A DNA stretch of 57,293 bases from Thermoplasmata archaeon (GTDB lineage Archaea > Thermoplasmatota > Thermoplasmata > Lutacidiplasmatales > UBA184): NCBI GenBank assembly GCA_021809545.1, contig JAKAYL010000005.1:1-57293 (forward strand). Reading direction: 5' to 3'. Within the stretch, counting starts at the first letter, position 1. Every line of letters begins with the position of its first letter. Of the stretch, positions 1 through 10,169 are shown piece by piece. The notes below the pieces were generated by a model. It saw only the letters and a program-made list of their open reading frames with translations. It searched no databases and was not told the DNA's origin. The translations under genes and the position numbers were made by a program.

Positions 1-205
1 GGAGGACGCCGGACAATTTAGGTCTCCCTAGTCGGGCAATGAGAGGTCCCCCTCTTCACGCGGAAGGAAGGCTGGGACACGTGGATGGTGGACGTCTAGG
101 GTGGCGAACTCGGATCCCATCTTTGCTACTGGGAGATTCAATCTTCTTGGTCGCTTCTCTCAAGGGCAGCGACCCTTACCCGCCGCCCTCCACTCCCTTC
201 GGCGC

Positions 206-595
206 TTATTCGGCTACCGCTACCAGTGTGCGAAGCCTGTCATCAAAGGTCGCAAGCCGACCAATGTTCCTCTCGCGCATCGTCACGATCAGGCTTGCGT
301 CCGTGAAGCTGATGCCTTGGTCACGGTATTTGTGGAACACTTCCCACGCAGGCATCAAGAGCGCCGTCCCGAGCGAGATGGACACCCGCCCTTTGAGCGC
401 AGGTGTCGGCATCGGCAACAAGTGTCGTGCTGACTCCTCAAGGTTCGATAGACGTGTCCGCACCCTGATGAGTAGGAACAATTCGTCTACCACATGGTCG
501 GTCACGAACGGCGAACAATTCTGGGATATCCTGGACAGTCTCAGGACACAACGGCCGCCGCTCCGGTCGCGCCACCCGGGGGCGGGTCCAAGCAA
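206..595 (-). pseudogene. PIN-domain (VapC-like) protein, apparently 5'-truncated
   Basis: Translation has PIN C-terminal features (FVTDHVVDELFLLI...; ISFTDASLIVTMRERNIGRLATFDDRL), but the usual N-terminal first-Asp strand (hhhDTNxh) is not visible before FVTDHVVDE. Confidence 0.5.
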
Positions 596-629
596 GCCTT
601 AATTGGGCCCTCGGAGTCCAGAGGTGTTC

Positions 630-1439
630 ATGCCCCCGGCACAGAAGGGTCGGACCAAGTCCAGTGGGCTTACCGACATCATTGCCATCACCGCCCAGAC
701 GGCGCTGGAGCAACGTCTCCTCTCCGAGATCCGTGAGGGGCCCATCCCCCGCCACCTGGGGATCATCATGGACGGGAACCGCCGCTTCGCCCGGGAACAC
801 GGTCTCCTGACCGAGGAGGGGCATCTGCGGGGGAAGGACAAGCTGGAGGAGCTCCTCGACTGGTGCCTTGAGGTCGGGATCAAGGTCCTCACGGTCTATG
901 CCCTCTCCACCGAGAACCTGAACCGTCCTCCCGAGGAGGTGGACAAGCTGATGGAGCTCTTCGTGGAGAGCTTCCACAAGATCGCCGAGGACCCCCGGGT
1001 CCACCGCCACCGCATCCACGTCAACGTCATCGGGGACCGCGCCAAGCTCCGGGCGGATGTCGTGAAGGCCATCGAGCACGCCGAGGCCCGCACCGCGGAC
1101 TATGGCGACTACTGGTACAACATCGCCGTCGCCTACGGGGGACGGGAAGAGATCATCTACGCCATCCGCAAGATCGCCCGCGAGGTGAAGGAGGGGAAGG
1201 TCTCGGAGGACGAGATCGACGAGAAGATGGTCGCGAAGCACCTCTACACGCCCAACATCCCCGACCCGGACCTCATCTTCCGTACGAGCGGGGAGGAGCG
1301 GATCTCGAACTTCCTACTCTGGCAAGTGGCCTATGCAGAGCTTTATTTCTCTGACGTGCTGTGGCCGGGCCTGAGGAAGCTCGACTTCCTTCGTGCGATC
1401 CACGATTACCAGAGGCGGCAACGAAGATACGGGACGTGA
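630..1439 (+). CDS. uppS: Polyprenyl (undecaprenyl-type) diphosphate synthase
   Basis: Motifs HLGIIMDGNRRFAREHG, YALSTENLNRP, DLIFRTSGEERISNFLLWQVAYAELYF; start assigned at internal ATG. Confidence 0.95.
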   Translation: MPPAQKGRTKSSGLTDIIAITAQTALEQRLLSEIREGPIPRHLGIIMDGNRRFAREHGLLTEEGHLRGKDKLEELLDWCLEVGIKVLTVYALSTENLNRPPEEVDKLMELFVESFHKIAEDPRVHRHRIHVNVIGDRAKLRADVVKAIEHAEARTADYGDYWYNIAVAYGGREEIIYAIRKIAREVKEGKVSEDEIDEKMVAKHLYTPNIPDPDLIFRTSGEERISNFLLWQVAYAELYFSDVLWPGLRKLDFLRAIHDYQRRQRRYGT

Positions 1440-1455
1440 ACGGCAAGGACAACGT

Positions 1456-1540
1456 GCAGGGGTAGCCCAGCTTGGTCAAAGGCGCCAGATTCAGGGTCTG
1501 GTCTCGAAGGAGTACGTGGGTTCGAATCCCTCCCCCTGCA
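1456..1540 (+). tRNA. tRNA-Leu (anticodon CAG), long variable arm, no intron
   Basis: Acceptor GCAGGGG pairs with CCCCTGC plus discriminator A; anticodon stem-loop CCAGA-TTCAGGG-TCTGG; TTCGAAT T-loop; class II variable arm. Confidence 0.95.
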
Positions 1541-1669
1541 TAACCTCCCCGCGTTCCCCTCCCTCCTGGCTTTTCTTCTCCGCGGGAACCACGAGCCTTT
1601 CGGCCGCGTAGAGGGTCCCCTCTTTGTGGGGGTCGTTCGCAGCGGTGCGAAGGGCGTCTCGGTCGGGGT

Positions 1670-3022
1670 TCAGCCCGGGGTGCGGGCCGGGGACTTCGGG
1701 GCCGGCTTTCCCTCCTCGTCCGGGGAGGCTGCGGGCTTCTGGGAAGTGAACTGCTCGGACTCCGTGGAGCCGTCCATGGCGAGCGTGCTCGTCAGTCCCC
1801 CGGAAAGGACCTGGGCCACGTCGTCGAAGTAGCCGGTCCCCACGAAGGTCTGGTGCTTGACCGCGGCGTACCCCTCCGCCTCCAGGTGGAACTCGGTTTC
1901 CTGGAGCTCGGAGTAGGCGGACATCCCGCTCTGCGCGTACCCCTTGGCCAACTGGAACATGGTGAGGTTGACCGCGTGGAAGCCGGCGAGCGTCACGAAC
2001 TGGAACTTGTATCCCATCTCCCCGATGGCGGACTGGAAGTTCGCGATCTCCTCGGGCTTGAGCTTCTTGCGCCAGTTGAACGAGGGCGAGCAGTTGTAGG
2101 CGAGGAGCTTCCCGGGGAACTCCTGGTGGACCTCGCGGGCGAAGCGCTCGGCCTCGTCGATGTCCGGGGAGGAGGTCTCGAACCAGAGCAGGTCCGCGTA
2201 GGGGGCGTAGGCCTTGCCCCGGGCGATGACCATGTCGAGCCCGCCCGTGATGCCGTGGTACCCCTCCTGGGTCCGGCTCCCGGTCATGAAGGGCTTGTCC
2301 CGGGGATCGATGTCGCTCGTGAGGAGCTTGGCGGAGAGCGCGTCGGTCCGGGCGATGATGACCGTCGGGACCCCGAGGACGTCCGCGGCGAGCCGCGTGG
2401 CCCAGAGCTTCTGGTTGAACTCCCGGACGGGCACCAGGACCTTGCCTCCCATGTGGCCGCACTTCTTGGCGGAGGCGAGCTGGTCCTCGATGTGGATGGC
2501 GGAGGTGCCGGCCTCGATGAGCGCCTTCGCGAGCTCGAAGGCGTTGAGGACGCCCCCGAACCCCGCCTCGGCGTCGGCGACGATGGGGGCGAACCAGTAG
2601 GTGTCCCCCTTGCCGGTCGAGTGCTGCTTCTCGTCCTCCCGTCGGAAGGCGTTGTTGATCCGCCGGACCAGGGCGGGCATGGAGTCCGCCGGGTAGAGGC
2701 TCTGGTCAGGGTAGGTCTGCGCCGCGCCGTTCGCATCGGCGGCCACCTGCCAGCCGCTCGCGTAGATGGCCTGGAGGCCCGCGGCGACCATCTGCACGGC
2801 CTGGCTGCCGTTCAGGGCCCCGAGGGCAGGAATGTACGGCTCGCTGTGGAGGAGGCGCCAGAAGCGCTGCGCCCCGAGGGTGGCAAGGGTGTACCGGATG
2901 TCGACCGAACCCCGCAGCCGCTCCACGTCCTCGGGTCGGTAGGGCCGCAGGATGCCCTTCCATCGCTCGCTGGTCTTCCAGTCTTCCACCGCGTTCTCCC
3001 TCGTCTCCATCCTCGGTTGCAT
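1670..3022 (-). CDS. aceA: Isocitrate lyase
   Basis: [50 protein letters not shown] and YNCSPSFNW motifs of isocitrate lyase. Confidence 0.97.
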   Translation of the reverse strand: MQPRMETRENAVEDWKTSERWKGILRPYRPEDVERLRGSVDIRYTLATLGAQRFWRLLHSEPYIPALGALNGSQAVQMVAAGLQAIYASGWQVAADANGAAQTYPDQSLYPADSMPALVRRINNAFRREDEKQHSTGKGDTYWFAPIVADAEAGFGGVLNAFELAKALIEAGTSAIHIEDQLASAKKCGHMGGKVLVPVREFNQKLWATRLAADVLGVPTVIIARTDALSAKLLTSDIDPRDKPFMTGSRTQEGYHGITGGLDMVIARGKAYAPYADLLWFETSSPDIDEAERFAREVHQEFPGKLLAYNCSPSFNWRKKLKPEEIANFQSAIGEMGYKFQFVTLAGFHAVNLTMFQLAKGYAQSGMSAYSELQETEFHLEAEGYAAVKHQTFVGTGYFDDVAQVLSGGLTSTLAMDGSTESEQFTSQKPAASPDEEGKPAPKSPARTPG

Positions 3023-3028
3023 CCTCAG

Positions 3029-4666
3029 CTACACCTGCCCGCCTTCTCGGGGAAGGGCGAGCAGGGTAACGAACTCGTCCAGGCTCTCCCGGGCGAGGCT
3101 CTCGGCAAGGATGCGGGCGGCGCGCTCGGCCTCGGGGGCCTCCTTGTCGCGCCCGGGCTCCGTTAGGTAGGCCGCCCGCTCCTTCTCGAGATGGTGCTGT
3201 ACGAGCGCCTGGGTGATGGGAGCCCCCTCCGTGAGGGTGGCCCCGTGGTGGATCCACTGCCAGAGCTGGCTTCTCGCGATCTCGGCCGTGGCCGCATCCT
3301 CCATCAGGTTGTCGATGGGGACGCACCCGTTCCCGCCGAGCCAGGCGGCGAGATAGCGGAAGGCGGCCCGGGCATTGCGCCGGACTCCGAGCTCGGTGAT
3401 CGCTCCCGAGGGGACCGTGAGGAGCTCGGCCGGGGGGAACGTCTCGGAAGGAGTCGTCCCGTGGATCTGGTTGGCCGAGGGCATGATCCGGTCGAAGACC
3501 TCTCGGGCGACCGGCACGAGGCCGGGATGGGCGACCCAGGTCCCGTCGTGTCCCGCCCGGGCCTCCCGCTCCTTGTCGGCGGTCACTTTGGCGAGCGCTT
3601 CGGCGTTCGCGGCCGGGTCGTTCTTGATGGGGATCTGGGCGGCCATCCCGCCCATGGCGTGGGCCCCGCGGCGGTGGCAGACCTGGATGAGGCGCCGTGA
3701 GTAGGCGGTCAGGAAGGGCTGGGTCATGGTGAGGCGGTCCCGGTCGGGGAAGCGGGCCTGAGGATCGTCCCGATATTGCTTGATGAAGCTGAAGAGGTAG
3801 TCCCAGCGGCCGCAGTTGAGCCCCACGGAATGCTCCCGGAGCTCCCAGAGGATCTCGTCCATCTGGAACGCGGCGGGGAGCGTCTCGATGAGCACGGTCG
3901 CCCGGATGCTCCCGCGGGGGATGCCCAGGGCCTCCTCGGCGGCCACGAAGACCTCGTTCCAGAGGCGGGCCTCGAGGTAGTGCTCGAGCTTGGGCAGGTA
4001 GAAGTAGGGGCCGCTCCCCCGCCCGACGAGCTCCTTGGCGTTGTGGAAGGCGAAGAGCCCGAAATCGAACAGGCTGGCCGAGATCGGTTTCCCCCCGAAC
4101 CGCACATGGACCTCGTCCAGGTGCCAGCCCCGGGGCCGGACCATGAGCGTCGCCGTTCGTTCGGCGAGCCGGTACTCCTTCCCCTCGGGGGTCGTGAGCT
4201 GGATGGTGCGCCGGACCGCATCCAAGAGGTTCGCCTGGCCGGTCACCGTGCCCTCCCAGGTCGGTGAATGGGCGTCCTCGAAGTCGGCCATGTACACGCG
4301 GGCGCCCGAGTTCAAGGCGTTGATGATCATCTTGCGGTCGGTCGGACCCGTGATCTCGACCCGTCGGTCCTTCAGGTCCGCGGGAGGGGGAGGCACGCTC
4401 CATTCCGACTCACGGACCGACCGGCTCTCGGAGGGATACTCGGGGCTCCTTCCCGAGTTCAACGTGGCACGGAATCCTCCGCGGGCCTGGAGCAGCTCCT
4501 GCCGCCGCTCCTCGAACTCCTCGTGCAACCGTCCCAGGAACCGCAGCGCCTCCCGCGTCAACACCTCCTCGGACCGAGGGACCTCGGGCCCCTGGATCTC
4601 GGGAGCGCTCTCCGGGCCAAGCCCTTCTGTGCGAGCGATCCGGTTCAGTTCCCCACGGTCAACCAT
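3029..4666 (-). CDS. aceB: Malate synthase (A-type)
   Basis: VEITGPTDRKMIINALNSGARVYMADFEDAHSPTWEG, MVRPRGWHL, NCGRWDYLFSFIK, AHPGLVPVA motifs; 6 nt upstream of aceA on the same strand. Confidence 0.97.
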   Translation of the reverse strand: MVDRGELNRIARTEGLGPESAPEIQGPEVPRSEEVLTREALRFLGRLHEEFEERRQELLQARGGFRATLNSGRSPEYPSESRSVRESEWSVPPPPADLKDRRVEITGPTDRKMIINALNSGARVYMADFEDAHSPTWEGTVTGQANLLDAVRRTIQLTTPEGKEYRLAERTATLMVRPRGWHLDEVHVRFGGKPISASLFDFGLFAFHNAKELVGRGSGPYFYLPKLEHYLEARLWNEVFVAAEEALGIPRGSIRATVLIETLPAAFQMDEILWELREHSVGLNCGRWDYLFSFIKQYRDDPQARFPDRDRLTMTQPFLTAYSRRLIQVCHRRGAHAMGGMAAQIPIKNDPAANAEALAKVTADKEREARAGHDGTWVAHPGLVPVAREVFDRIMPSANQIHGTTPSETFPPAELLTVPSGAITELGVRRNARAAFRYLAAWLGGNGCVPIDNLMEDAATAEIARSQLWQWIHHGATLTEGAPITQALVQHHLEKERAAYLTEPGRDKEAPEAERAARILAESLARESLDEFVTLLALPREGGQV

Positions 4667-4976
4667 CTCGGCTCAGTGAGGGCTCCTCAGGGAGCAATTC
4701 GGTCGTGGGACGGGAGTCACTGGTTCCGGGAGGAGGTCCGGGCTTAAATCTCTTCTGGCTCGGTCCCGGGCCGGCGCTCTTCGGGACCGGGCCGCCCCCC
4801 CTCGGTTCGGCGCCGCGGGGCAGGAACACCGCACGGGTTTTCGATGGCCCCTACGAAGCGGGTTCCGAGGAGAACGCCCCGTAGCCGTTGTCTTTTCCAC
4901 TGGCAAGGGACCTTGGGGGCCTACGGACAGGTAGATATCCACTCGCGGGCTCTGGATTTGGTGGGAGGGCAAGCGG

Positions 4977-6182
4977 ATGCGGCCAAATTCCGATGTCATC
5001 GTGGTCGGCGGAGGCATCCTCGGCCTCGCTACCGCCCGCCACCTGGTCCTGCAACGTCCCGGACTGCGGGTCATGGTCCTCGAGAAGGAGACCGGGATCG
5101 CCCGGCATCAGACGGGGCACAACAGCGGGGTCATCCATTCCGGGATCTACTATCGGCCAGGCTCGGCGAAGGCGATGCTCTGTGTCCGCGGACGGTCGCT
5201 CCTTCTCTCCTACCTTGAGGAGAAGGGGATCGCCCACCAGCTCTGTGGCAAGCTGATCGTGGCGACCCGCCGCACCGAACTTCCCACGCTGGAACTCCTG
5301 CTGAAACGAGCCCATGCGAATGGGATCACGGACTGCCAGCGCCTGTCGTCAGCCAAGTTGAAGGAACTGGAGCCCGAAGTGGGGGGCCTTGCGGGCCTCG
5401 AGGTGCCAGGGACCGGGATGGTCGATTACCGCCAGGTCTCCCGGGCCTTCGGAGAGGACCTGGAAGCGCACGGAGGCAGGATCGCCACCCGCTCTCCTGT
5501 CGAGGGGCTCCGTCTCCGAAAAGACGGCGTCCGGGTCAAGACCCCCCTGGGCGAGGTCCGGGGGAGATTCCTGGTGAGCTGCGCGGGGCTCGAGGCCGAC
5601 CGGGTCGCCCGGATGGCGGGGCTCCAACCCGACGTTCGGATCGTTCCCTTCCGGGGGGAATACTACTCCTTGCGTCCGGGGTCGCGGGTGGAGATCCACC
5701 GCCACATCTATCCCGTTCCCGATCCCGAGCTCCCCTTCTTGGGGGTGCATCTGACCCTGAAGATGGACGGGTCGGTCGAGTTGGGGCCCAACGCGGTGTT
5801 GGCCCTCAAGCGGGAAGGGTACTCCCGCTCGGATTGGAGCCCGCGGGATGTGGCCGGTGAGCTCGGCTTCCCGGGATTCTATCGGATGGCGGGTCATCTC
5901 TGGAAGTCGGGCCTTTACGAGTACTTCCGCTCCTTCAGCCGGGAGCAGTTCGCAGCGGACCTCGCCCGCCTCGTACCCGCGATCACCCCGAAGGACATGG
6001 TCCGGGGGGGTTCGGGGGTGCGAGCGCAGGCGCTTTCCCGGGACGGCCGGCTCCTCGATGACTTCTCCTTCCTCTCCGAGGGGAGGAGCCTGCACGTGCT
6101 CAATGCTCCCTCCCCTGCAGCGACCGCCTCACTGGCCATCGCCGAGGCGATCGCAGGGCAGGTGCCCTTCGACCTCGGGTGA
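4977..6182 (+). CDS. lhgO: L-2-hydroxyglutarate oxidase family FAD protein
   Basis: DVIVVGGGILGLATARHL FAD motif; GHNSGVIHSGIYYRPGSAKA characteristic of LhgO. Confidence 0.9.
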   Translation: MRPNSDVIVVGGGILGLATARHLVLQRPGLRVMVLEKETGIARHQTGHNSGVIHSGIYYRPGSAKAMLCVRGRSLLLSYLEEKGIAHQLCGKLIVATRRTELPTLELLLKRAHANGITDCQRLSSAKLKELEPEVGGLAGLEVPGTGMVDYRQVSRAFGEDLEAHGGRIATRSPVEGLRLRKDGVRVKTPLGEVRGRFLVSCAGLEADRVARMAGLQPDVRIVPFRGEYYSLRPGSRVEIHRHIYPVPDPELPFLGVHLTLKMDGSVELGPNAVLALKREGYSRSDWSPRDVAGELGFPGFYRMAGHLWKSGLYEYFRSFSREQFAADLARLVPAITPKDMVRGGSGVRAQALSRDGRLLDDFSFLSEGRSLHVLNAPSPAATASLAIAEAIAGQVPFDLG

Positions 6183-7328
6183 TCAGGCGGACTGGGAGAA
6201 GGCCCCGGAGAGGTCCCCCTCCCGCAGTCCTCGCACGAAGCGGCCGAGGAAGGGGTCGGGAGGCGCTTGGCCCAGGCAGAGGTCCGTGGCGAGGCGGGCC
6301 ATTCCCGGGGCGAAGCTCCAGCCCAGCCGGAACCCTCCCGTGGCGACCACGACCTTTCCCTTCTGGCCCACGATCGGGAGCCCGTCGGGGGAGGAGGGTC
6401 GGTGGCCCATCTGGACCGGACCGACCTCCGTAAGCTCCAGGAGCGTCCGGGCGATGCGAAGGACCTTCTCCGAACGGGCGGCGCTTCCCGAGAGCGAGAA
6501 GTCCCACCCTCCCGTGAGCTTCCCACCGTCCGCAAGGGGCACCGCGGCGATCCCATAGTCGGCATAGATGACGGCGTTCTTCAGGGGGGTCTTGGTCCGG
6601 ATCTTCCACCCGTATCCCTTGACGGAGGTGATCGGCAGGCCCATGCGGCGGCAGGCGATGCCCCCGGTCAGGATGACCGCATCGTGCCGCTTCTTCTCCG
6701 CCCCGCAGGTGACCTCTCCGTCGAGGGTGACGCGCCCGACCTCCCCGGTCACGACCTTGGTTCCGTGGATCTCCCGTTCCATCCGGGCCACGAAGAGATC
6801 GGTGTCGATCCAGCCCATGTTGGGATAATGTAGGGAACCGGTCCCGTCCGGCTTCTCCTCCACTTCCACCCGCTCGTCCATCTCCCGGGCCCGGACCGTT
6901 TCGAGAGCGTCCCGGAAGTTCCGGCGGACGGAGTAGTATTCCGTCAGGCCGCCCATGGCGAACCCGAAGTCGTTCCGCTCCTCGGCCATGGCGCTATACT
7001 CCGCGAGGGAGCGGCTTCCCAGGGCGGCGGTCCCCGCGAGGTCCTCGGGCGCAAGCGTGCGGCCAAAGTGGCGCACGTAGCCCCGGAGCCATCGTCCGTC
7101 CACGCTGCGGAACCCCGAGGCCCCGCTGCGGAGATAGCGGAAGGCGCGGCGGAGGTAGCGGAGGTTGTTGATGCAATAGTAATTGTGTCCCTCAAGGATG
7201 CCGGCGGCGTGCACGGAGCCGGCCCCGAGCCGGGTCCGTTCGTAGAGCGTGACCTCGGCCCCGGCCGCCCGGAGATACCGTGCGGCGAAAAGTCCTGTGA
7301 TCCCCCCTCCCACCACGGCGACATCCAT
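6183..7328 (-). CDS. FAD-dependent oxidoreductase (DAO / D-amino-acid dehydrogenase-like)
   Basis: MDVAVVGGGITGLFAARYLRAAGAEVTLYER Rossmann fold; MGHRPSSPDGLPIVG and ATGGFRLGWSFAPG C-terminal motifs. Confidence 0.85.
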   Translation of the reverse strand: MDVAVVGGGITGLFAARYLRAAGAEVTLYERTRLGAGSVHAAGILEGHNYYCINNLRYLRRAFRYLRSGASGFRSVDGRWLRGYVRHFGRTLAPEDLAGTAALGSRSLAEYSAMAEERNDFGFAMGGLTEYYSVRRNFRDALETVRAREMDERVEVEEKPDGTGSLHYPNMGWIDTDLFVARMEREIHGTKVVTGEVGRVTLDGEVTCGAEKKRHDAVILTGGIACRRMGLPITSVKGYGWKIRTKTPLKNAVIYADYGIAAVPLADGGKLTGGWDFSLSGSAARSEKVLRIARTLLELTEVGPVQMGHRPSSPDGLPIVGQKGKVVVATGGFRLGWSFAPGMARLATDLCLGQAPPDPFLGRFVRGLREGDLSGAFSQSA

Positions 7329-7426
7329 GGCCCCGTCGAGAGCCCGGACCGGCTTAAAGGGAGAGACAGCACCTTGGCTCGCGAAGCTGAAGTGCGCCGG
7401 CGTATCGTGGGGGGGCGAGGCATTCT

Positions 7427-9538
7427 ATGTCGAAACCCCTTCCCCTGCCGCCGCGCGCTACTCCTCGTCCCGTCTGGAACACCTACCACGGCACCCGGGT
7501 CCGGGACGACTATCAGTGGTTGGAGAAGGACGATGCCCGGGACGTGCGGAAGTGGGTGGCCGGACAGAACCGGTATTCCCGCGCTTGGCTCGATGCCTTG
7601 CCGGACCGTTCTAAGGTCGCTCGCCGGTTGACCGGTCTCCTCCACAAGGGATTCGTCTTCTACGGGCCCCCTCGCTTCGCGGGAGGCCGGCTCTTCGCCC
7701 TGCGGTGGGACACCCGGGTGGGCCGAGCCCAGCTGGTGGTGTACGATTCCCCCGGGAAGCTCGAGCGTTCCCGGGTCCTTCTGGACCCGGCCGAGTGGGA
7801 CACGAAGGGAGCCGCGGCGGCGATCGATCGTTTCGCTCCCTCGTGGGACGGTCGCTACCTCGCGGTCTGCGCCTCCTTGGGGGGGACCGAGAGCGGGGAT
7901 TTGCGATTCTATGATGCCCGGAACGGCCGCCCGATCCCGGACGTGATCCCCGCGGTCGCCAAGGCGGGGGCGGGGACGGACTTCGCCTGGACGCCCGACA
8001 GCCGCGGGATCTACTACACGCGGCACCCCCGCAAGGGCGAGGTCGCTGCGGAGGACCTCGACTTCTATCAACGCGTCTACTTTCACCCGTTGGGGACCCC
8101 GGAATCCGAGGACAAGCTGGTCATCGGTGAGAAGTTCCCGCGCATCGCCGAGACGAAGATCCGCACCCTCCCAAACCGGGACACCTGTGTGCTCTCCGTC
8201 GCGCATGGGGACGGGGGAACTTTCGAGTTCTGGGTGGGCTCGGTAGCGGGTTCTTGGAGGCAGGTGGCCTCGCCCCGGGACCAGGTCGTTCAGGCCGTTC
8301 CTAGCCCCGACGGCTACCTCTATCTTCTGTCCCGGAAGGGCGCCCCCCGCGGGAAGGTCCTGCGCGTCCCCCTCGACCAGGGGAAGGTCTCCGCCGCGAC
8401 CACCGTGCTCAAGGAGGGCGAGTGGGTGGTGGAATATCTGGTGCCGACCCCCGACCACCTCTTCGTACGGGAGGAGATGGGCGGCATCGAGCGTCTCCGG
8501 GCGATCTCCCTCCGCACGCATAAGTCCACCCAAGCCAAGATCCCCCGCGTGGCCGGTGTCCCGTGGGTCGTTCCCGTGGAAGGGAACGAAGTGCTGTTCG
8601 CGGCGAATACGTACCTCGCGCCCCCGGAGGTGTTCCGATGGGATCCTTCCCGGGGGGCTGCGCGACCAACCCCTCTCTCTTCCCGCCCCCTCACCGACCT
8701 TTCCCGTTTCGAGGTGGTCCAGGAATGGGCGACCTCGAAGGACGGGACCCGGGTCCCGCTCACCATCGTGCGCCCCCGGGACCTCCGGAGGAACGGCGAA
8801 CATCCCGTCCACCTGGCGGGCTACGGGGGATACGGCATCTCCTCCCTCCCGGGGTACGTCGTCTGGGACATCCCATGGCTCGAGAGCGGAGGGATCGTCG
8901 TCGTGGCCCACATCCGGGGAGGCGGTGAGTACGGCGACCGCTGGCACCGGGAGGGCATGCTCACGAAGAAGCAGAACGTTTTCGACGATTTCATCGCCGT
9001 TGCGGAGCATCTGGTGAAGCGGGGGTACACCTCTCCGGAGAAGTTGGCCATCGAGGGAGGGAGCAACGGGGGGTTGCTCATGGGCGCCGTGCTCACGCAG
9101 CGTCCGGACCTCTTCCGGGCGGTCGCCGCCCACGTCGGTATCTTCGATTCGCTCCGGAGCGAGTTGGAGACCAACGGGCAGTACAACATCACGGAGTTCG
9201 GCACCGTCCAGGACCGGAAGCAGTTCCGCGCCCTCTACGCCTACTCTCCCTACCACCGGGTGGTCCCGGGGACCCGCTACCCCGCGGTCCTCCTGGCGGC
9301 GGGGGACAATGACCCTCGGGTGGCCCCCTACCAGTCCCGGAAGATGGCCGCGCAACTGCAGTCCGGCAACGCCTCGGAGGAACCCGTGCTCCTCCGCACG
9401 AGCGGAAACTCCGGGCATAACATGACCCGGGTGAACGATATCGTGGAGCTGATGGCCGATGCTCAGGCCTTTCTCATGGACCGGGTGGGGCTCTCGTACC
9501 GGGCCAATGGTCCGGCCCCCTCCCGGCGGAAGAAGTAG
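7427..9538 (+). CDS. Prolyl oligopeptidase family serine peptidase (S9A)
   Basis: EGGSNGGLLMG nucleophile motif, AGDNDPRVAPYQSRKMAA, SGHNM; N-terminal DDYQWLE typical of S9A. Confidence 0.93.
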   Translation: MSKPLPLPPRATPRPVWNTYHGTRVRDDYQWLEKDDARDVRKWVAGQNRYSRAWLDALPDRSKVARRLTGLLHKGFVFYGPPRFAGGRLFALRWDTRVGRAQLVVYDSPGKLERSRVLLDPAEWDTKGAAAAIDRFAPSWDGRYLAVCASLGGTESGDLRFYDARNGRPIPDVIPAVAKAGAGTDFAWTPDSRGIYYTRHPRKGEVAAEDLDFYQRVYFHPLGTPESEDKLVIGEKFPRIAETKIRTLPNRDTCVLSVAHGDGGTFEFWVGSVAGSWRQVASPRDQVVQAVPSPDGYLYLLSRKGAPRGKVLRVPLDQGKVSAATTVLKEGEWVVEYLVPTPDHLFVREEMGGIERLRAISLRTHKSTQAKIPRVAGVPWVVPVEGNEVLFAANTYLAPPEVFRWDPSRGAARPTPLSSRPLTDLSRFEVVQEWATSKDGTRVPLTIVRPRDLRRNGEHPVHLAGYGGYGISSLPGYVVWDIPWLESGGIVVVAHIRGGGEYGDRWHREGMLTKKQNVFDDFIAVAEHLVKRGYTSPEKLAIEGGSNGGLLMGAVLTQRPDLFRAVAAHVGIFDSLRSELETNGQYNITEFGTVQDRKQFRALYAYSPYHRVVPGTRYPAVLLAAGDNDPRVAPYQSRKMAAQLQSGNASEEPVLLRTSGNSGHNMTRVNDIVELMADAQAFLMDRVGLSYRANGPAPSRRKK

Positions 9539-9565
9539 TCTCCGGCGGGAGGACGCGGGAGCGGC

Positions 9566-10033
9566 CTATCGGATGTCCCACCAGTAGCGCAGCACCCGGT
9601 ACCTTCCCCGGACGCGCATGTCGTGCTGGGGAGGGATGTCGAACACCCCGAGGAGCCGCGCTCCGAGCCGCTCCAGCGTGCGTCGGGACGCCTCGTTGGC
9701 CGGGTCGCAGGTGAGCATAAGGTGGCTGAGGCCGTGCGCCCGCGCCACCGGGAGCAGCAGCCGGCAGGCCCTCTCCGCATAGTGATGCCCGCGGAAGGGG
9801 GGATCGATGTCGTAGCCGACATGCCCGTGGAAGAAGACGTCCTCGTCCGTCCCGAACCGGAGGCGGATCCCCCCGATCCTCTGCGGCGAGGTCACCGTCG
9901 CAACGACGAACGCGTAATCGGGGGTGAAGCCCTTCTCCGGCACGGCGGGATGCTTCTCCTTGAGGACGAGTTGGAGCTCGCCGTCCGCCAGGAGACCGAT
10001 GTTCTGAAAGAGGAAGGACGTCGGTTTGTCCAT
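9566..10033 (-). CDS. GNAT-family N-acetyltransferase
   Basis: GHVGYDIDPPFRGHHYAERACRLLLPVARAHGLSHLMLTCDPANEASRRTLERLGA. Confidence 0.85.
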   Translation of the reverse strand: MDKPTSFLFQNIGLLADGELQLVLKEKHPAVPEKGFTPDYAFVVATVTSPQRIGGIRLRFGTDEDVFFHGHVGYDIDPPFRGHHYAERACRLLLPVARAHGLSHLMLTCDPANEASRRTLERLGARLLGVFDIPPQHDMRVRGRYRVLRYWWDIR

Positions 10034-10169
10034 CGCACGGTCTGAAGGGAGAGGGGCCTCATAACCCCCGCGCGGGGTGCCCTCCTTCCCTCCCTGGGAG
10101 AAGGGAAATCCTGCAGGCGCCCTCGGTCATCCTATATACCTACGCCGGTTCTGGAGGGGGAAAGTCCTC

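Noticed and set aside
6944-9418. 824-aa minus-strand ORF opposite the prolyl oligopeptidase
   Set aside because: Shadow ORF of GC-rich codon bias; composition rich in Gly/Arg/Pro/Val with no domain motifs, while the plus strand encodes a clear S9A peptidase
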